DNA of 64,000 nucleotides from Ctenosaura bakeri (GCA_948474755.1 CAOLHI010001668.1:124001-188000), one strand, 5' to 3'. Positions 24,501 through 33,884 are shown, numbered from the stretch's first letter. A program made the numbers and translations. Notes: a model not told the origin generated them from the letters alone.

Positions 24501-27500
24501 ATATAGGTGTGTATAATTCTGAAGTATCAGTTAATTAACTCCTTTGTCAGAGAGACAGCTTGTTATCTAATATAAGAGTAGCTGTGGAACAAACTTGAGA
24601 TTACCTGAATTTGTTTCAGTTCCGCTACTAAAGATGCTGATACAAAACAATGTTGATGTCTCAGAGTTGATTTTCAGGTCAGAAATCCCTCAAAATTATT
24701 TTAAGCTATTTTGGGCATTGGAATAAAAAGGAGGGCATAATCAGCAACAAGACTAATCTTGTGTTCCTTGTTCTGTTTTTTTAATCATCATGCCCTTAAT
24801 GTCTCAATCTCTGTGAATTAGTTTCCAATGCTACTTCAAATAATAGAGATGAAAGAGGGCATCACTGCCTGGTAGCACAAGACAGTGACAGTCTTTGAGA
24901 ATCAATACCATTGATGTTCATGACAGCTATTGAACTTCTATAGAGTTTCTAAAGAGTATTCATAAACTCTTGCCCCATGTTTGTGCATCTAAGATGCTCA
25001 AACATATAATGCCAGTCCACATGATCAAAAACCTTAAGTGCATCAAAGGGAGGGCTTTCCAGACTTTTCATGTTGGTGACACACTTTTTAGACATGCATC
25101 ATTTTGCAACACGGTAATTCAGTTTTACTAGCAAATCGGAGGTTAAACTAACCCCTTATAAGAGATACAGACACATACATAAATTGTAATAACACAAGAT
25201 ATGGGGACACCATAGATCTCATGAAACCTTTTATATATTTTTGAAAATTATGATTTGTAAATAACAACATACATTTCCAAGAATGTAGGCGACACACCTA
25301 CACACTTCAGGCAACACACTAATATGTCACGGCACACTGTTTGGAAAGATCTGATCTAAGGTAACAATTACAATTGGACTGTTATTCTTTTTTGCAAAAT
25401 GTATTATGTTTAAAGCTTACTTGACAGTGTCAACCAAGTTTCATTTATGTATAAAGAAACTGATCAAGATGTGTAAACTGATTTATAAAAACATTGAATC
25501 TATTAGTAATTATAGCTGTTAAAATTTCATGTCTTGAGTTAGTAGTGTACTTGGTCTGCAGGCTTTTTTCTGAGTTATCTCTAGACTTGGTTATAGCTAC
25601 AATCCGAGTTCAAGATTCTGGAATTGTTTCTCTCTCAAGTTTCCCATTTAAATGTGGAAGCAGCTCCAAATTGAATTTCTTATAGAAGTTGGTAGTAAAA
25701 CCATCACACCCCTGTGTCTTGTCATTCTTAAAATTCTGGATGGCTGAAAGTATATCTTGGTCAATTGGTGAATTTAAAAAACTTTTTTGATTGTCATCCA
25801 ACTTTTTAATTGGAGGAGTATCCATAAAATTTGATAAAGGCTTCAAATTGGAAGCGTTCCTTAGAGAAGAATACTGCATCTTCTTCTCATCTTTAATGGC
25901 ATTAACTGATCTCTTTTCTGTTCTGTTCTTTTTTTTCTCTCACTCCTCTAGCCATCAGTTGAGAATTTTTATTACCAAATTCATAATAAGACCTCTGTAT
26001 TATTTAATTTTAAGCTTATTTTTTATGAAGAAGAAGCCTTCCTTTATGAGTGGGCAGGCTTATGAGCTGCAGCTGCTCATGAGTAAGGAGGCGCTGTAGC
26101 CACAGTTACTCATACAAAAGAAGATGCTGCAGCCCAAGCTACAGGCTGGGATTATCTTCTATGGTGGATAGCAGAATATGTGATATTTCTAGGAACATGC
26201 CTTTCCCCAGGGCTAAGTTCCCAAGAGCCAATTTGCCATGTTTATTCTGAAAAAAAAAAAAACCTGCTTCAGTTTGTACTCAGAATTTTTTCCCCCCGTA
26301 GACTTCATTTGTTACACTGGATGAAGCTATCAAGATAACAAATAGGCGTGTAAATGCTATTGAACATGGTAAGTGAAAAAAGATAATCCATAATTCCTGA
26401 TGAGCCTACACAGGCTGTGCTGTCTCTTTCAACAGTATAGAAGTCAATGGGTTATTTCTGTGCTTTTTGTAGAATTGGCAGCTGCCCATCCTAAATTTGG
26501 TGATCTGGGTTTTATAATGTGGGTCACATATCTGAGCTTTGTAATGTGGATAATATGAATCATCATTTTAGTGATGGTGAGCTCTGCCAGGGCCTCTTAT
26601 AGCACTATGTTGGAGGACTGAGTCTAGTAGAACAATCTTTCCCACTCAGATGTGTTTTTCCACACAACTCCAGGAGATCTTACAGTCCAGTTTTCAAGCT
26701 TTTAGGAGCGTAGGAGACTGCCTTATGAGTAAGACCATTATTTGTCAGTTTGACAGATCGTGACTCTCCTGGTTTTATACTGGATTCTTTCCTAGCTGTG
26801 ACTGAAGATCTCTGGTGGTATCTCATACTTTTTTAGGTTCTAAAATCAGATGAGGTTGGGTTTTTTTCAGCATGGTATGGTGGTGACAATTTCATTCCAG
26901 TAGTGCTTTGGAAACTCTTTTTTTGAGTGGGGAATCTGAGACTGGAAGAATTTTTTAAAAAAATTGATTTGTATCCCGCCTCTCCATATGGATCGAGGCA
27001 GCGAACAACTTACAAATAGCATGTATTTCAAAACATTTCTATACATGCCCCCAACAAACTGGGTACTCATTTTACCGACCTGCGAAAGGATGGAAGGCTG
27101 ATGTCTTATGGATTATATTCTGTGTATTTTGTATTCAGTATGCTTTCTCCATAGATATTGTGGCTAAAGTTTTCCATTGATGCTAATCTCAGATGTAAGG
27201 GTAAATGCCTTGTTGGTTTAGATCCAAACTACCACATTTTTGTGGTGTTTGGGCTGAGAATTCAGCCTTTTTGAAAACTGAAAGGTTCTGGGAACTTGTG
27301 GGGGCTTCTGAGACTACTGAAAGATTCCAGCATCCCTGAAGTAGATGAAACTTTGGACCAGGACCAACAGTGTTACAGATGTCTGAAATAGCTGCTTATA
27401 TAGCTCTGCTTTCATGCCAGGTTACCTCATCACAGGAAAAAAGTAACTTTTTCTTTATCTTCTCATACATTGGCTAATGACTCTTGTGATAACTTTAACA

Positions 27501-30500
27501 TCTAACACTGAAACCACTATGGCCTGAAAGTTTCATTTTAGTCTTTTGAAGTCCTTACATCTGTGTAAATACATTTATGAACAGGGTGCCATCATCTCAG
27601 GATTTGAACACAAATCTTTGTGTGTTTTATAAAATATATCATGACTCAGTCTTTCAGTCATCAGAACAATGAGGTTTTTGCATGGCATTCCTCATATTTC
27701 TGTTGCCACCTCATTTATTAATAACAACTTTACTTTTTCATAGTGATTATTCCCAGAATTGAGCGTACACTGTCGTATATCATCACAGAGTTGGATGAGC
27801 GAGAGAGAGGAGTTCTATAGGTAGGTGACTTAGTAATCTGAAAAATGGATTTGCTCTGTTGACATCAGGTACAGAATATTGAACTATTGAGTGAGCTGAA
27901 TGTGAATAGCAAGTATGATAAAGCTGAATGTTTTTGTTGTATCTTTTGTTACACAATTAAGAGCTGTTTATGACACAGGAATGGATTGGCTCTTCATTGG
28001 AGGCTTTTAAACCAAAGTTAGATGGCTATTAGGCATACTTTCCATGCATGAGGAAGGGGTTGGAGTAGTTCTAAAGTGGTACCAATCCCTAGTGAATTTC
28101 CAGGAAATGAAAGAACAGTTGTAGCCAATGGGCCCAAATATGGTACTGCTTCCTGGAATGTTGTAGGAAAAAAATGCTGGTTATCTACACGAGAGAGCTT
28201 GAGATGAGCTGGACTGGATGGACTGGGACCATTGTCTTCACTCCTTTAGGCAAGGGACTGCTGGCTACAGGTGGGCTGCACCTTGCAAGACTAGGAAGAG
28301 TATCTTTGGCAAAAGCATGGCAAATCCGATTTAAACCAAATCCTTGAGGGGTTGGAGATGATAGCTTAAACATTTGTCCAAAGCAAACTCTAAACAGAAG
28401 GTTGTGAATTCTAGAGAGAAGCTGAGAGACAGAATGGCAGCCACAGTAGAACACACAATAGAATAAAAGATGGGAACAGACAACACTTTATATGTTTACA
28501 CATTGGTGCACAAAGTCTGGGAAACAAGATGAGTTTGAAGTCAAAGTGCAGGAAGGTAAATATAACTCCCATGATTGGAATATAACAACTGAAGAATATA
28601 ATCTGTTAAAAAAAAAGCATATGGGGAAGAAAAGGAGGAGGAATAACATTATGTATCAAATTCACTTGTACAGAAATACATGCAAGTGATCAAATCGCAG
28701 GGCATTTAGGTAAAAGGAAATGGAGAAAAAAAAACAATGGGGGGAGTTTATTACAGGCTACCAAACCAAGATGAGGTGGTGGATGATACTTTTTTGAAGC
28801 AAATTTCCGAAATTTCCAAGATGTAAGAACTGGTCATTATGGGGGACTTCAGTTATCCTGGTATCTGCTGGAAGACTAGTTCTACTAATCATAAGCTCTC
28901 CAACAAATTCCTCATGTGTCTTGTAGATAATTTCCTCTTTCAAAAACTGGAGGAAGGAACAAGAGGATCAGCAATGCTGGACCTAATCGTAATAAATAGT
29001 GAGGAGTTGGTGACAAGAATCAACGCGGTTGGTAATTTAGGGGGAGTGGCCACATTAATGCTAGAATTTGTCATTGTAGGAAAAGCCAAAAAAGATTATA
29101 GTCAACACAGACCTTGGATTTCAGAAAAAGTTGATTTCATCAAGCTCAGAGAAATACTGTGCAGAATTCTTTGTCTAGAGATGGTAAAGGAAAAAGATGG
29201 GGATTTAATTAAAAAGAAACTACTTAAAAGCACAATCACAAACAATACCACAGAAGAAGAAAAATGGGAAACTCTGAAAAAGCCAGTGGGGGAGAGAATG
29301 ATGAAAAGGAAAAAGAACATGTATAAAGAATGGAAAGAAAGTCAAATTCCCAAGGAAGAATACAGATATGTAGCCTAAGCTTGCAGGAATAGTGTAAAGA
29401 AAACTAAAGTTCAGATGAGCTGAAATTGGCTAGGCAAGCAAGAAGCAACAAAAAGAGGGTTTCAGATATATTTGAAATAAGAGAATGATGTAGGAAATGC
29501 TCAGCAAGGATGGTAAAGTGCTAACAGATAACAGTGAAAAGGCAGAACTGCTGAATACCTGTTTTGCTTCAGTTTTTTCACCCGGTAGAAAGAGGACTGT
29601 GTGCTTCCATGCATCATCAGAGATATTAGCAAGGAATCCAGGCTGCAAAACAAGATTGATAGGGAACTAGTTGGGAATTACCTAGTTAACCTAAATGGGT
29701 TCAGATCTACAGGGCCAGATGAATTCTGTTCCAGAGTATTGAAGGAACTCACTGACATACTTGCAGAACTACTTGCCATCATTTTTGAAAAACCCTAGAG
29801 AATGGGTGAGGTGCCAGAGGACTGGAGATAAGCACACATTGTCCCTCTTTTAAAAATAAAAGCGAAAAAGAAGATCCAGGAAATGACAGACCAGTCAGCC
29901 TGATCTCAATGAGGAGAAATATTAGAATGGATTATTCAGGGATCTACAAATACCTTGATGATAATGCAGTGATTACTGCAGTCAGTGTAGGTTTTTCAAG
30001 AAGATATCCTGCCAAACTAAGCCTACACCTTTTTTGTTTTGGTCATTAGTTTAGCAGATGGTGGGAATGCTGTGGATTCATTTATGTGGATGTTAGCAAA
30101 GCATTTGATAAGGTCTCCCTTGATATTTTGATTAGCAAACTAACTAAATATGGAATAGATGAAAACAACCTCAGATAGATCGGTAACTGGTTGGAAATAT
30201 GTGCTCAAAGAGCTGTCAGTGGCCATTATTCAGATTGGAAGGAGGCCTCCAGTGGAATGCTGCAGGGTTCTTCTTGGGGTTGTGCTTTTCAATATTTTTA
30301 TCAGTGATTTAGATGTTGGAGTTGAAGAAATAATGATTGGCTTTGCAGATGATACAAAAGTGGGAGGGACAGCTAAAACATTGGAAGATAGGGACAGAAT
30401 TCCAAAGAATCTTGATAAAACTAGAAAATTGGGCTAAAATTAATAAAATGAAATTCAACAGAGACAAATGCAAAATTCTGCATTTAGGCTACAAAAACTA

Positions 30501-31692
30501 AATGTACTGGTATAGGATGGGGGGTACACATGTACTATATGTGAAAGAGGCCTTGGAATTACTGCTCATCATAAGTTGAACATAAGCCAGCAGTTTGATG
30601 ATGCATCAAATAAGATAATTTAGCCTGCATTAGTAGAAGCACAGTCTCCAAGTAGAGAGAAGTAGTAATTCCACTATATTCTGCACTGGCCAGGCCTCAT
30701 CTGGAGTACCATGTTTACTTCTAGGCACCATATTTTAACACTATAGACAAGTTGGAGCAGGTTTAGAGAAGGGAAATGAGGATGGTAAGAGGTATGGAGA
30801 GCAAGACATGTGAGGAGAAGTTGAAGGAGCTAGGCATGTTGAGCTTTAAAAGAGTGACATGATTGCAGTCTTTAAATTCTGTAAGGGCTACACGAAGAGA
30901 AGGGTGCAGGCTTGTACAGGTAGAACTAGGTCTAATGGTTCTAAGTTATGGGAGGGTAGATTTTGCTTGAAAGTTAGAAGGAACTTCTTAACAAAGAGGA
31001 TGGTTTGGCAATGTAGCCAGTTGGCTAGGGAGATGGTGAGGTCTCGTTTAGATGTCGTCAAAAATAAAAATAGAAAGACCACTTTCTTGCTAGAAACAGG
31101 TTCATCCTTAGTTAAACTGATGTGGCTTGTGACTGTTGCTTAGGGCAAACGTAGCTTATAAAGCACCTCCTTCATTCTGTAGTTTTGTTCATCCCAGGAT
31201 CATATTGTTGTCTAGTACAAACTGATTGGTTAGGAATAGCATAGGTCCACATGTAGAGAGCAGTTCTCTCATGGCACGACAAAATCTAGATTCCTTTCCT
31301 TCTAGTACATGGCAGGCATTTTGTGGCACTCTATTACAGGAAATGAGAAGCCCAGATATATATTCTATAGCCCTCTCCGATCATGTCCCTTCTCCTTGAA
31401 GTCTAATTCCCCTAGCCTTTCTGGGGGGAAAAATGGGAATACCTTGTGAGAAAATCCAGATAGCGGTCTCAGTTTCTTCCATTTAAAGAAGAAATGGAAC
31501 TTAGTATTGTCACTGCTGAGAATAATTTTAACATTTTTGCTCTGCAGGTTAAAGAAGATCCAAGAGAAGAAGAAAATACTAAAAGAGAAGAATGAAAAAC
31601 AGCAAGAATTACGGAGGGCTGCTGGAGAACAAATCCGAGAACCTGCCAACTTGCTTGCAGAAGATAAAGATGAGGATCTTCTGTTTGAATAG
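6470..31692 (+). CDS. ATP6V1D: ATP6V1D gene, V-type proton ATPase subunit D (nine coding exons)
   Basis: Subunit D forms, with subunit F, the central rotor shaft of the V1 sector and couples ATP hydrolysis in the A3B3 head to proton pumping by Vo in lysosomes, endosomes and plasma membrane. All nine coding exons are present with GT-AG borders: 6470-6510, 9602-9719, 9822-9901, 10972-11039, 19110-19155, 23568-23671, 26302-26368, 27744-27820 and 31548-31692. They recover nearly the whole family sequence from [14 protein letters not shown] to the C-terminal EDLLFE. The expected CDS is about 747 nt (248 residues); the exons here sum to 746 nt because exon 5 is 1 nt too long and exon 8 is 2 nt too short. 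As written the spliced frame is therefore broken twice. The intron-exon structure argues against a processed pseudogene, so sequencing or assembly error is the likeliest cause. It is head to head with EIF2S1 and tail to tail with PALS1. Confidence 0.95.
6612..6791. mobile_element. Fold-back MITE, copy 3: perfect 180-bp palindrome
   Basis: The left arm 6612-6701 and right arm 6702-6791 are exact reverse complements over 90 bp, with no loop. The centre is GGGGCCGGCCGGCCCC, and the ends are GGCCATTTCCGCAC / GTGCGGAAATGGCC. I checked the arms base by base. It is the same family as 5277-5421 and 5866-6064. Perfect symmetry implies a very recent insertion, gene conversion between arms, or a hairpin copying artefact in sequencing. 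It lies 101 bp inside intron 1, close to the promoter. Confidence 0.93.
7491..7881. mobile_element. Non-autonomous TA-flanked DNA transposon (pogo/mariner-like MITE)
   Basis: It begins TACAATCAGCCCTCCACATT and ends with the complement of a very similar sequence, AATGTGGAGGGATGACTGTA, giving terminal inverted repeats of about 20 bp flanked by TA. There is no coding capacity. A related left end occurs at 48091 (TACAGTCAGCCCTCAACATT). Assignment to Tc1/mariner/pogo rests on the TA flanks and the CAGTCAGCCCTC-type end. Confidence 0.7.
8935..9095. mobile_element. Diverged fold-back MITE, copy 4 (probable)
   Basis: Contains the family's paired motifs, degraded: AATCCTGCAGTTTAGATGG on the left, and ACTACAAATCCTAGAATTCTG, TGAAGTGGGATCA and CTGTTATAATTATGCAG on the right. 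Boundaries are approximate. Confidence 0.45.
9602..9719 (+). CDS. ATP6V1D: ATP6V1D exon 2
   Basis: Acceptor GGGGCAG, donor GTGAGT. Completes Met14 and encodes [20 protein letters not shown] through ILKKIIE, the first long helix of the D-subunit coiled coil. The exon ends on a codon boundary and the frame is intact. Confidence 0.96.
9822..9901 (+). CDS. ATP6V1D: ATP6V1D exon 3
   Basis: Acceptor TTTGCAG, donor GTAAGG. Encodes [20 protein letters not shown] and FTAGDF plus two bases of Ser. Continuous with exon 2 at phase 0; frame intact. Confidence 0.96.
9902..10971 (+). other. ATP6V1D: ATP6V1D intron 3
   Basis: Holds a Sauria-type SINE at 10548-10746. Nothing else recognised; the 70-codon open frame at 10157-10369 is taken as chance. 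Confidence 0.7.
10548..10746 (+). mobile_element. Sauria-type SINE
   Basis: tRNA-related head (GTAGTGTAGTAGTTTGAGTG, with GGATTTGAATCCCTGCTTG as B box) followed by the characteristic squamate body: GACCTTGGGCAGGTCACA, CTCAGCCTCAGAG, AACAAATCTTGCCAAGAAAC, then a GAAATGATCTGAAGGCACA tail. Related copies lie at 22005-22105, 41562-41787 and 52419-52630. This family is a main reason for calling the host a squamate. Confidence 0.85.
10972..11039 (+). CDS. ATP6V1D: ATP6V1D exon 4
   Basis: Acceptor TTCTGCAG, donor GTCAGT. Encodes (S)[22 protein letters not shown] plus one base of Gly. Frame intact; length 68 nt matches the phase needed on both sides. Confidence 0.95.
12313..12482. repeat. DIRS copy 1 inverted terminal repeat (element 3' side)
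   Basis: Positions about 12356-12482 are the reverse complement of 18249-18372 with some differences. Shared blocks include GGCTTTAGCGCCTG-like, AACTTCTAGAGCTTGTTCGC and TTGGCGGGAACCCCTCCCCC. The outer 45 bp (12313-12357) also pair with the ICR. Confidence 0.85.
12553..12650. repeat. DIRS copy 1 internal complementary region (ICR)
   Basis: ATGGCACAGATGACCACTCG through CAGGTAAGCAACCTG is the reverse complement of the element's left outer end (12313-12357). It is followed at once by TTCTTTGTGGTCTCTGTGCC, the complement of the right outer end (about 18350-18385). Juxtaposed complements of both termini are the template used in DIRS replication to make a closed circle. Confidence 0.85.
12675..13665 (-). 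pseudogene. DIRS copy 1 tyrosine recombinase (frameshifted)
   Basis: Phage-integrase-family recombinase that integrates the circular DNA intermediate. The N-terminal SAM-like segment is recognisable near 13650 ([17 protein letters not shown]). The catalytic Arg-I block reads TSARRAGEI near 13240-13265. The HSTRA box is at 12849-12838 and the nucleophile Tyr in TFVPHYRLD has its codon at 12743-12741. The domains fall in different frames (the HSTR and Tyr boxes differ by one), so no full-length product can be made. A stop lies at 12677-12675, just before the ICR. Confidence 0.8.
14150..14530 (-). pseudogene. DIRS copy 1 RNase H domain (frameshifted)
   Basis: [13 protein letters not shown] (around 14490-14450) gives the first catalytic Asp strand, LELLAVWKA in a neighbouring frame gives the Glu helix, and [15 protein letters not shown] (around 14305-14260) gives the third Asp. 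These are the signature motifs of DIRS-type RNase H. Frame changes occur between them. Confidence 0.85.
14600..15480 (-). pseudogene. DIRS copy 1 reverse transcriptase (frameshifted)
   Basis: The finger motif [15 protein letters not shown] is near 15280. Then comes [20 protein letters not shown] near 15080-15020, the catalytic box FPYLDDW near 14985 in another frame, and [20 protein letters not shown] near 14890-14830 in a third. All are typical of DIRS/Ty3-like RT. The frame breaks make it non-functional. Confidence 0.85.
15900..18070 (-). pseudogene. DIRS copy 1 gag-like region (degenerate)
   Basis: Just inside the left inverted repeat, a Cys/His-rich motif reads [10 protein letters not shown] then [11 protein letters not shown] (about 18060-17985), the N-terminal gag signature of DIRS elements (C..C....DGH..CL.CLG type). 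Downstream the frames are rich in Ser, Arg, Pro and Gly, are broken many times and show no enzyme motif. Copy 2 retains the same motif at about 59040-58960. Confidence 0.6.
18249..18385. repeat. DIRS copy 1 inverted terminal repeat (element 5' side)
   Basis: Complement of 12356-12482, ending outward in AAGGCACAAAACCACGAAGA, whose complement is found in the ICR. Confidence 0.85.
19110..19155 (+). CDS. ATP6V1D: ATP6V1D exon 5 (46-nt microexon, frame-disrupting)
   Basis: Acceptor TTTACAG, donor GTAAGT. It fills the gap between exon 4 and exon 6, where the family has residues GVTLPVFEHY followed by HEGTDS. The first residues, VTLPVF, are exact. The phases of exons 4 and 6 require 45 nt, but 46 are present: a T7-G3 run replaces the expected Phe-Glu-His coding. 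As written, the frame shifts and meets TGA at the start of exon 6. Reading six instead of seven T restores the frame for the rest of the exon but still gives unusual residues (WD for EH). An indel error in a homopolymer with local miscall is the simplest explanation; a real variant is possible. Confidence 0.85.
19390..21660. other. GC-rich unclassified segment
   Basis: Clearly richer in G and C than its surroundings, with many open frames on both strands. None has a recognisable domain, consistent codon use or splice logic. It may be an old, unrecognised repeat or an isochore-like patch. I do not call a gene. Confidence 0.4.
21083..21141. repeat. 12-bp tandem repeat, about five units
   Basis: Imperfect units of GAAGGAATTAAG / GGAGGAATTAAG in tandem. 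Confidence 0.9.
21791..21810. repeat. (TGTA)n microsatellite
   Basis: Five units of ATGT in tandem. Confidence 0.9.
22005..22105 (+). mobile_element. Sauria-type SINE fragment
   Basis: Contains ACAAGTCAAACTATCTCAGC, CTCAGAGGAGG, CAACCCTCCTCTGAAC and AGATCTTGCCAAGAAAACCC, the body of the family; head and tail are missing. Confidence 0.75.
22129..22207. repeat. Inverted repeat with 26-bp perfect arms
   Basis: Arms 22129-22154 and 22182-22207 are exact complements (each containing TTATTTGCAAAATAGTTTAA or its complement), separated by 27 bp that is itself partly palindromic (ACTGTAATAATTACAGT). Probably the terminal repeats of a small AT-rich MITE; immediately downstream of the SINE fragment. 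Confidence 0.85.
23568..23671 (+). CDS. ATP6V1D: ATP6V1D exon 6
   Basis: Acceptor ATTTCAG, donor GTAGGT. Encodes (S)[20 protein letters not shown] and [14 protein letters not shown], the globular and second-helix part of the subunit. It is intact when entered in the phase expected from a 45-nt exon 5. Confidence 0.96.
24770..25980 (-). mobile_element. L1 LINE fragment, ORF2 5'-RT part (degenerate)
   Basis: On the minus strand, 25879-25610 encodes a block resembling the linker and first RT motifs of L1 ORF2, with [20 protein letters not shown] then [12 protein letters not shown], the usual AI...K.PG.DGFT..FYK.F signature. Past breaks, the RT region continues to about 24770. The fragment is interrupted by a 304-bp hAT-like element at 25050-25353. 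Confidence 0.75.
25050..25353. mobile_element. Non-autonomous hAT element nested in L1
   Basis: Flanked by an 8-bp near-perfect duplication (ATCAAAGG at 25042-25049, ATCTAAGG at 25354-25361). Terminal inverted repeats are related: GGGCTTTCCAGAC at the left, GTTTGGAAAGATCTG at the right. No coding capacity. The right end reads CCAAACAGTGTGCCGTGACA on the complement, typical of hAT-type short repeats. Removing it rejoins the L1 sequence. Confidence 0.8.
26302..26368 (+). CDS. ATP6V1D: ATP6V1D exon 7
   Basis: Acceptor CCCGTAG, donor GTAAGT. Encodes [22 protein letters not shown] plus one base of Val. Frame intact. Confidence 0.96.
26369..27743 (+). other. ATP6V1D: ATP6V1D intron 7
   Basis: Contains one antisense SINE fragment (about 26955-27105). 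Nothing else recognised. Confidence 0.7.
26955..27105 (-). mobile_element. SINE 3' part, antisense
   Basis: Complement of the 3' half of the SINE at 3966-4195: TTTGTATCCCGCCTCTCCAT, the GATCGAGGC block, then CATTTTACCGACCTGCGAAA. The tRNA-like head is missing. Confidence 0.8.
27744..27820 (+). CDS. ATP6V1D: ATP6V1D exon 8 (2-nt shortened, ends in a stop)
   Basis: Acceptor TTCATAG, donor GTAGGT. Encodes (V)[21 protein letters not shown], then should read EEFYR. The family phase requires 79 nt; 77 are present. The missing two bases fall in a GA dinucleotide run (27801-27810). As written, the frame changes to GGA GTT CTA TAG, with the stop formed by the last bases of the exon. Loss of one GA unit by polymerase slippage in sequencing or assembly is likely; a real truncating mutation in this essential subunit is unlikely. 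Confidence 0.9.
27821..31547 (+). other. ATP6V1D: ATP6V1D intron 8
   Basis: 3.7 kb intron mostly occupied by a CR1 LINE (about 28485-31150) in sense orientation. 27821-28480 and 31150-31547 show nothing recognised. Confidence 0.8.
28485..31150 (+). mobile_element. CR1 LINE, ORF2 endonuclease to 3' region (degenerate)
   Basis: Starts with an EGKY....HDWN...EGYNL-type segment of the apurinic endonuclease (28550-28640). It then has [12 protein letters not shown] (28839) and [19 protein letters not shown], which are CR1 endonuclease motifs. RT motifs follow: a GPDEF.SRVLKEL block near 29715, then FADDTKVGG near 30340 (catalytic F-ADD). A C-terminal part with [13 protein letters not shown] near 30980 precedes the 3' end. 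Many stops and frameshifts make it inactive. About 2.7 kb, so one of the longer LINE copies here. Confidence 0.8.
31548..31692 (+). CDS. ATP6V1D: ATP6V1D exon 9 (C-terminus)
   Basis: Acceptor TCTGCAG. Encodes (R)[19 protein letters not shown], then [20 protein letters not shown] and KDEDLLFE, followed by TAG at 31690-31692. The C-terminal part of the long coiled coil and the acidic tail match the family. Frame intact when entered in the expected phase. Confidence 0.96.
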
Positions 31693-32205
31693 TTACATGT
31701 ATGTATAACTGAGAGCAGTGAGAATGGCCACTGTGGTGGCTACTTATGTCATGACTCTTCATTTGGTGCATTTGCCTGAATTCTCCACTCACTTAGTCAT
31801 TCTGGGAGTTTTTCTGTTGTGCAAAACAGCTAATATTTGATAGTTAAACAAATGCTGCATGAAGCAGAACTGTTGTCTATTTCATTCCTTCAGCAAGGAA
31901 GAACTGGAACCTTGGTTTCGTCTCTTCAGATATACTTAGACTTCCCTTCCTCCTTTTTTTTGCATACTACCACATTCTTGTAAGCAAAAATTTGTTTTAA
32001 CCTGTTTCATGGTCAGAGAAGAAAGCAATTGTAAAAGTTTGGAAATTGTGAAATAATTATTTTTCCCTCCTCAACTTGATGAAAACAAATCTGTACTTGT
32101 ATTTTCAATGTAGTTTATCTTTCTTCCAAAGAAAGAATTTTTGTTTTAGGCTGTATCTGCCAACTCATCTGTGCTGTAAAATCATTAAAAAAAAGTTTAA
32201 ATTCA
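31693..32205 (+). other. ATP6V1D: ATP6V1D 3' UTR (probable)
   Basis: AT-rich sequence after the stop. The first plausible polyadenylation signal is ATTAAA at 32184-32189, about 500 bp downstream, followed by an A-run. The end is estimated. Confidence 0.5.
32184..32189 (+). terminator. ATP6V1D: Candidate ATP6V1D polyadenylation signal
   Basis: ATTAAA hexamer in TCATTAAAAAAAAG. Variant signal; not verified by transcript data. Confidence 0.4.
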
Positions 32206-33884
32206 GTTTGCATCCATTAAAAATTCAACAGCAGGTGTGCAGGAATCAATTGTCTTTTCATGCTTTATTCTTGGATCTCACCAAATATTTTGTAGTAACT
32301 TCAGATAGCGCTCTTACTGCCTAGTGATGAAGAAAGCAAAGGTGATGCACACAGTGGCCGACATCCTGTCATGCTTGATATTTTCTTTTGCCTTCCACAT
32401 CAAAGCTGCAACTCATGATTTTGCTGTGATAGTCCATGTAGTTTATGTGGAGGACTGGAGCAATGTCTGGCTGTCTCTGTAGCCTAATGCAAAATGATTA
32501 CATATAGGCAGTAGAGCAATTTTTGCTGCTGTTTCATTAAATCAAACAATGGTAATGATGTGTCAGTACTTAACATAGTATCTGGCTGAATAAGGGCCCT
32601 CTTCCCAGTACATTTTATCTTCAGATTTGAGGTGCACAGCATAGCTTCTGTAGCCTTGACCTGAATGTGAACATTGCACATTGGATAAATGTCCCAACTG
32701 CTTTCACATCACTTACACATATGTAAAACAACAAAGGATTTATCAAGTGTATGCCAGTGGTTAGAGATGACTGTTTGTCTTGATAAGGCTGCAGTATCCA
32801 TCATTGAAGAGAGGTGCTTCATTCCCTCTTTGTCTTGATTTTCAAATATAATCAAATTGTTAAACAATAGTTCTCCTTGGAAAACATCCATATTTAGCTT
32901 GTAGGCTTAATGTAGCAGAAACCTTCTCTGATCTTTACCATTCTCCAGAGCTAGGAAATAGTGTAGACAGGCACAAAGGAAAGCACCATATGTGGAAAGT
33001 GAATGTGCAGAGGAAATAAGTTGTATTCTCTGGTGTCACTTCATTAATGGAAGGCTTCTACCACTTTGGGAACCCTTTTTTCACCCTTCCACAGGTGTGA
33101 AATCTGATATTTGCATTCTTCTCATATGAGCCATTCCACTATTCATGACTTATACAAGGTAGTTGTTGTTTTCTGTGCTAACAGTGGTACAACTATGAGC
33201 AGAACAACATCGAATCTTTCAGTTTTTGCACAATTGTGGATATAACACTAAGGCAACAGGAGGATCTAACAAAAGAGTTGCAAGTTCAAATTAAGATTTA
33301 CACAGGACAGATGGAAACTTCAGTATTTGGCTTCCCTGCTATCAAATCAAGTTTACAAAACAGCATAAGGTTCTGGTGAATATAAAGCATACACTTTATG
33401 TGCAGTGGAATAAGCAGTAAGTGACTTTTATTTTTGGTAAGTAAATAATAATGGTGCAAGAATGCTTTTTTTCCCAAGGAGCATGAAAATCATCCACAAT
33501 TAAACATGTAATATTCAAGTCTCATTTTTCAGTCAAGTATTTTATCAGCAGGATGTTAAGCCAGGTTGAAATCATGCCGAAACTTTCAAAAAGCAAGACA
33601 TTTTAATACTCTCAGAACCACTTCATGCATTCTGATGATGCAGTTGCCACTGGGAAGCAAATAACATGGCTGCTGCTCCATGAAATTCATTACCTATGCA
33701 AAGCTGTGTCAATGTAATTTGGGAATAAGTATGCTACCAAGATAAAATGCACAAGATTTTAGATACCATATCCAAATAAAATTTAGTATGCTAATCTGAA
33801 GAATGTAAATTCCAGCCCTCCAGTTTAGAGCTTTGACACAGATATACCTACAGGGGTAGCCTTTGCTTTATACCTTATTCCTAG

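Larger units (their letters stand above)
23672..26301 (+). other. ATP6V1D: ATP6V1D intron 6
   Basis: Contains an antisense L1 fragment with a nested hAT MITE (24770-25980). The rest (23672-24760, 25990-26300) has a short (TA)n near 24083 and nothing else recognised. Confidence 0.75.

Noticed and set aside
28839..29378. 179-codon frame as a host exon
   Set aside because: Its start ([12 protein letters not shown]) is a CR1 endonuclease motif, and the region continues into CR1 reverse transcriptase with many stops.
6470..31692. ATP6V1D locus as a pseudogene because of two frame breaks
   Set aside because: All introns and splice sites are present in conserved synteny, all other exons are intact, and both breaks lie in short tandem or homopolymer runs where sequencing errors concentrate.
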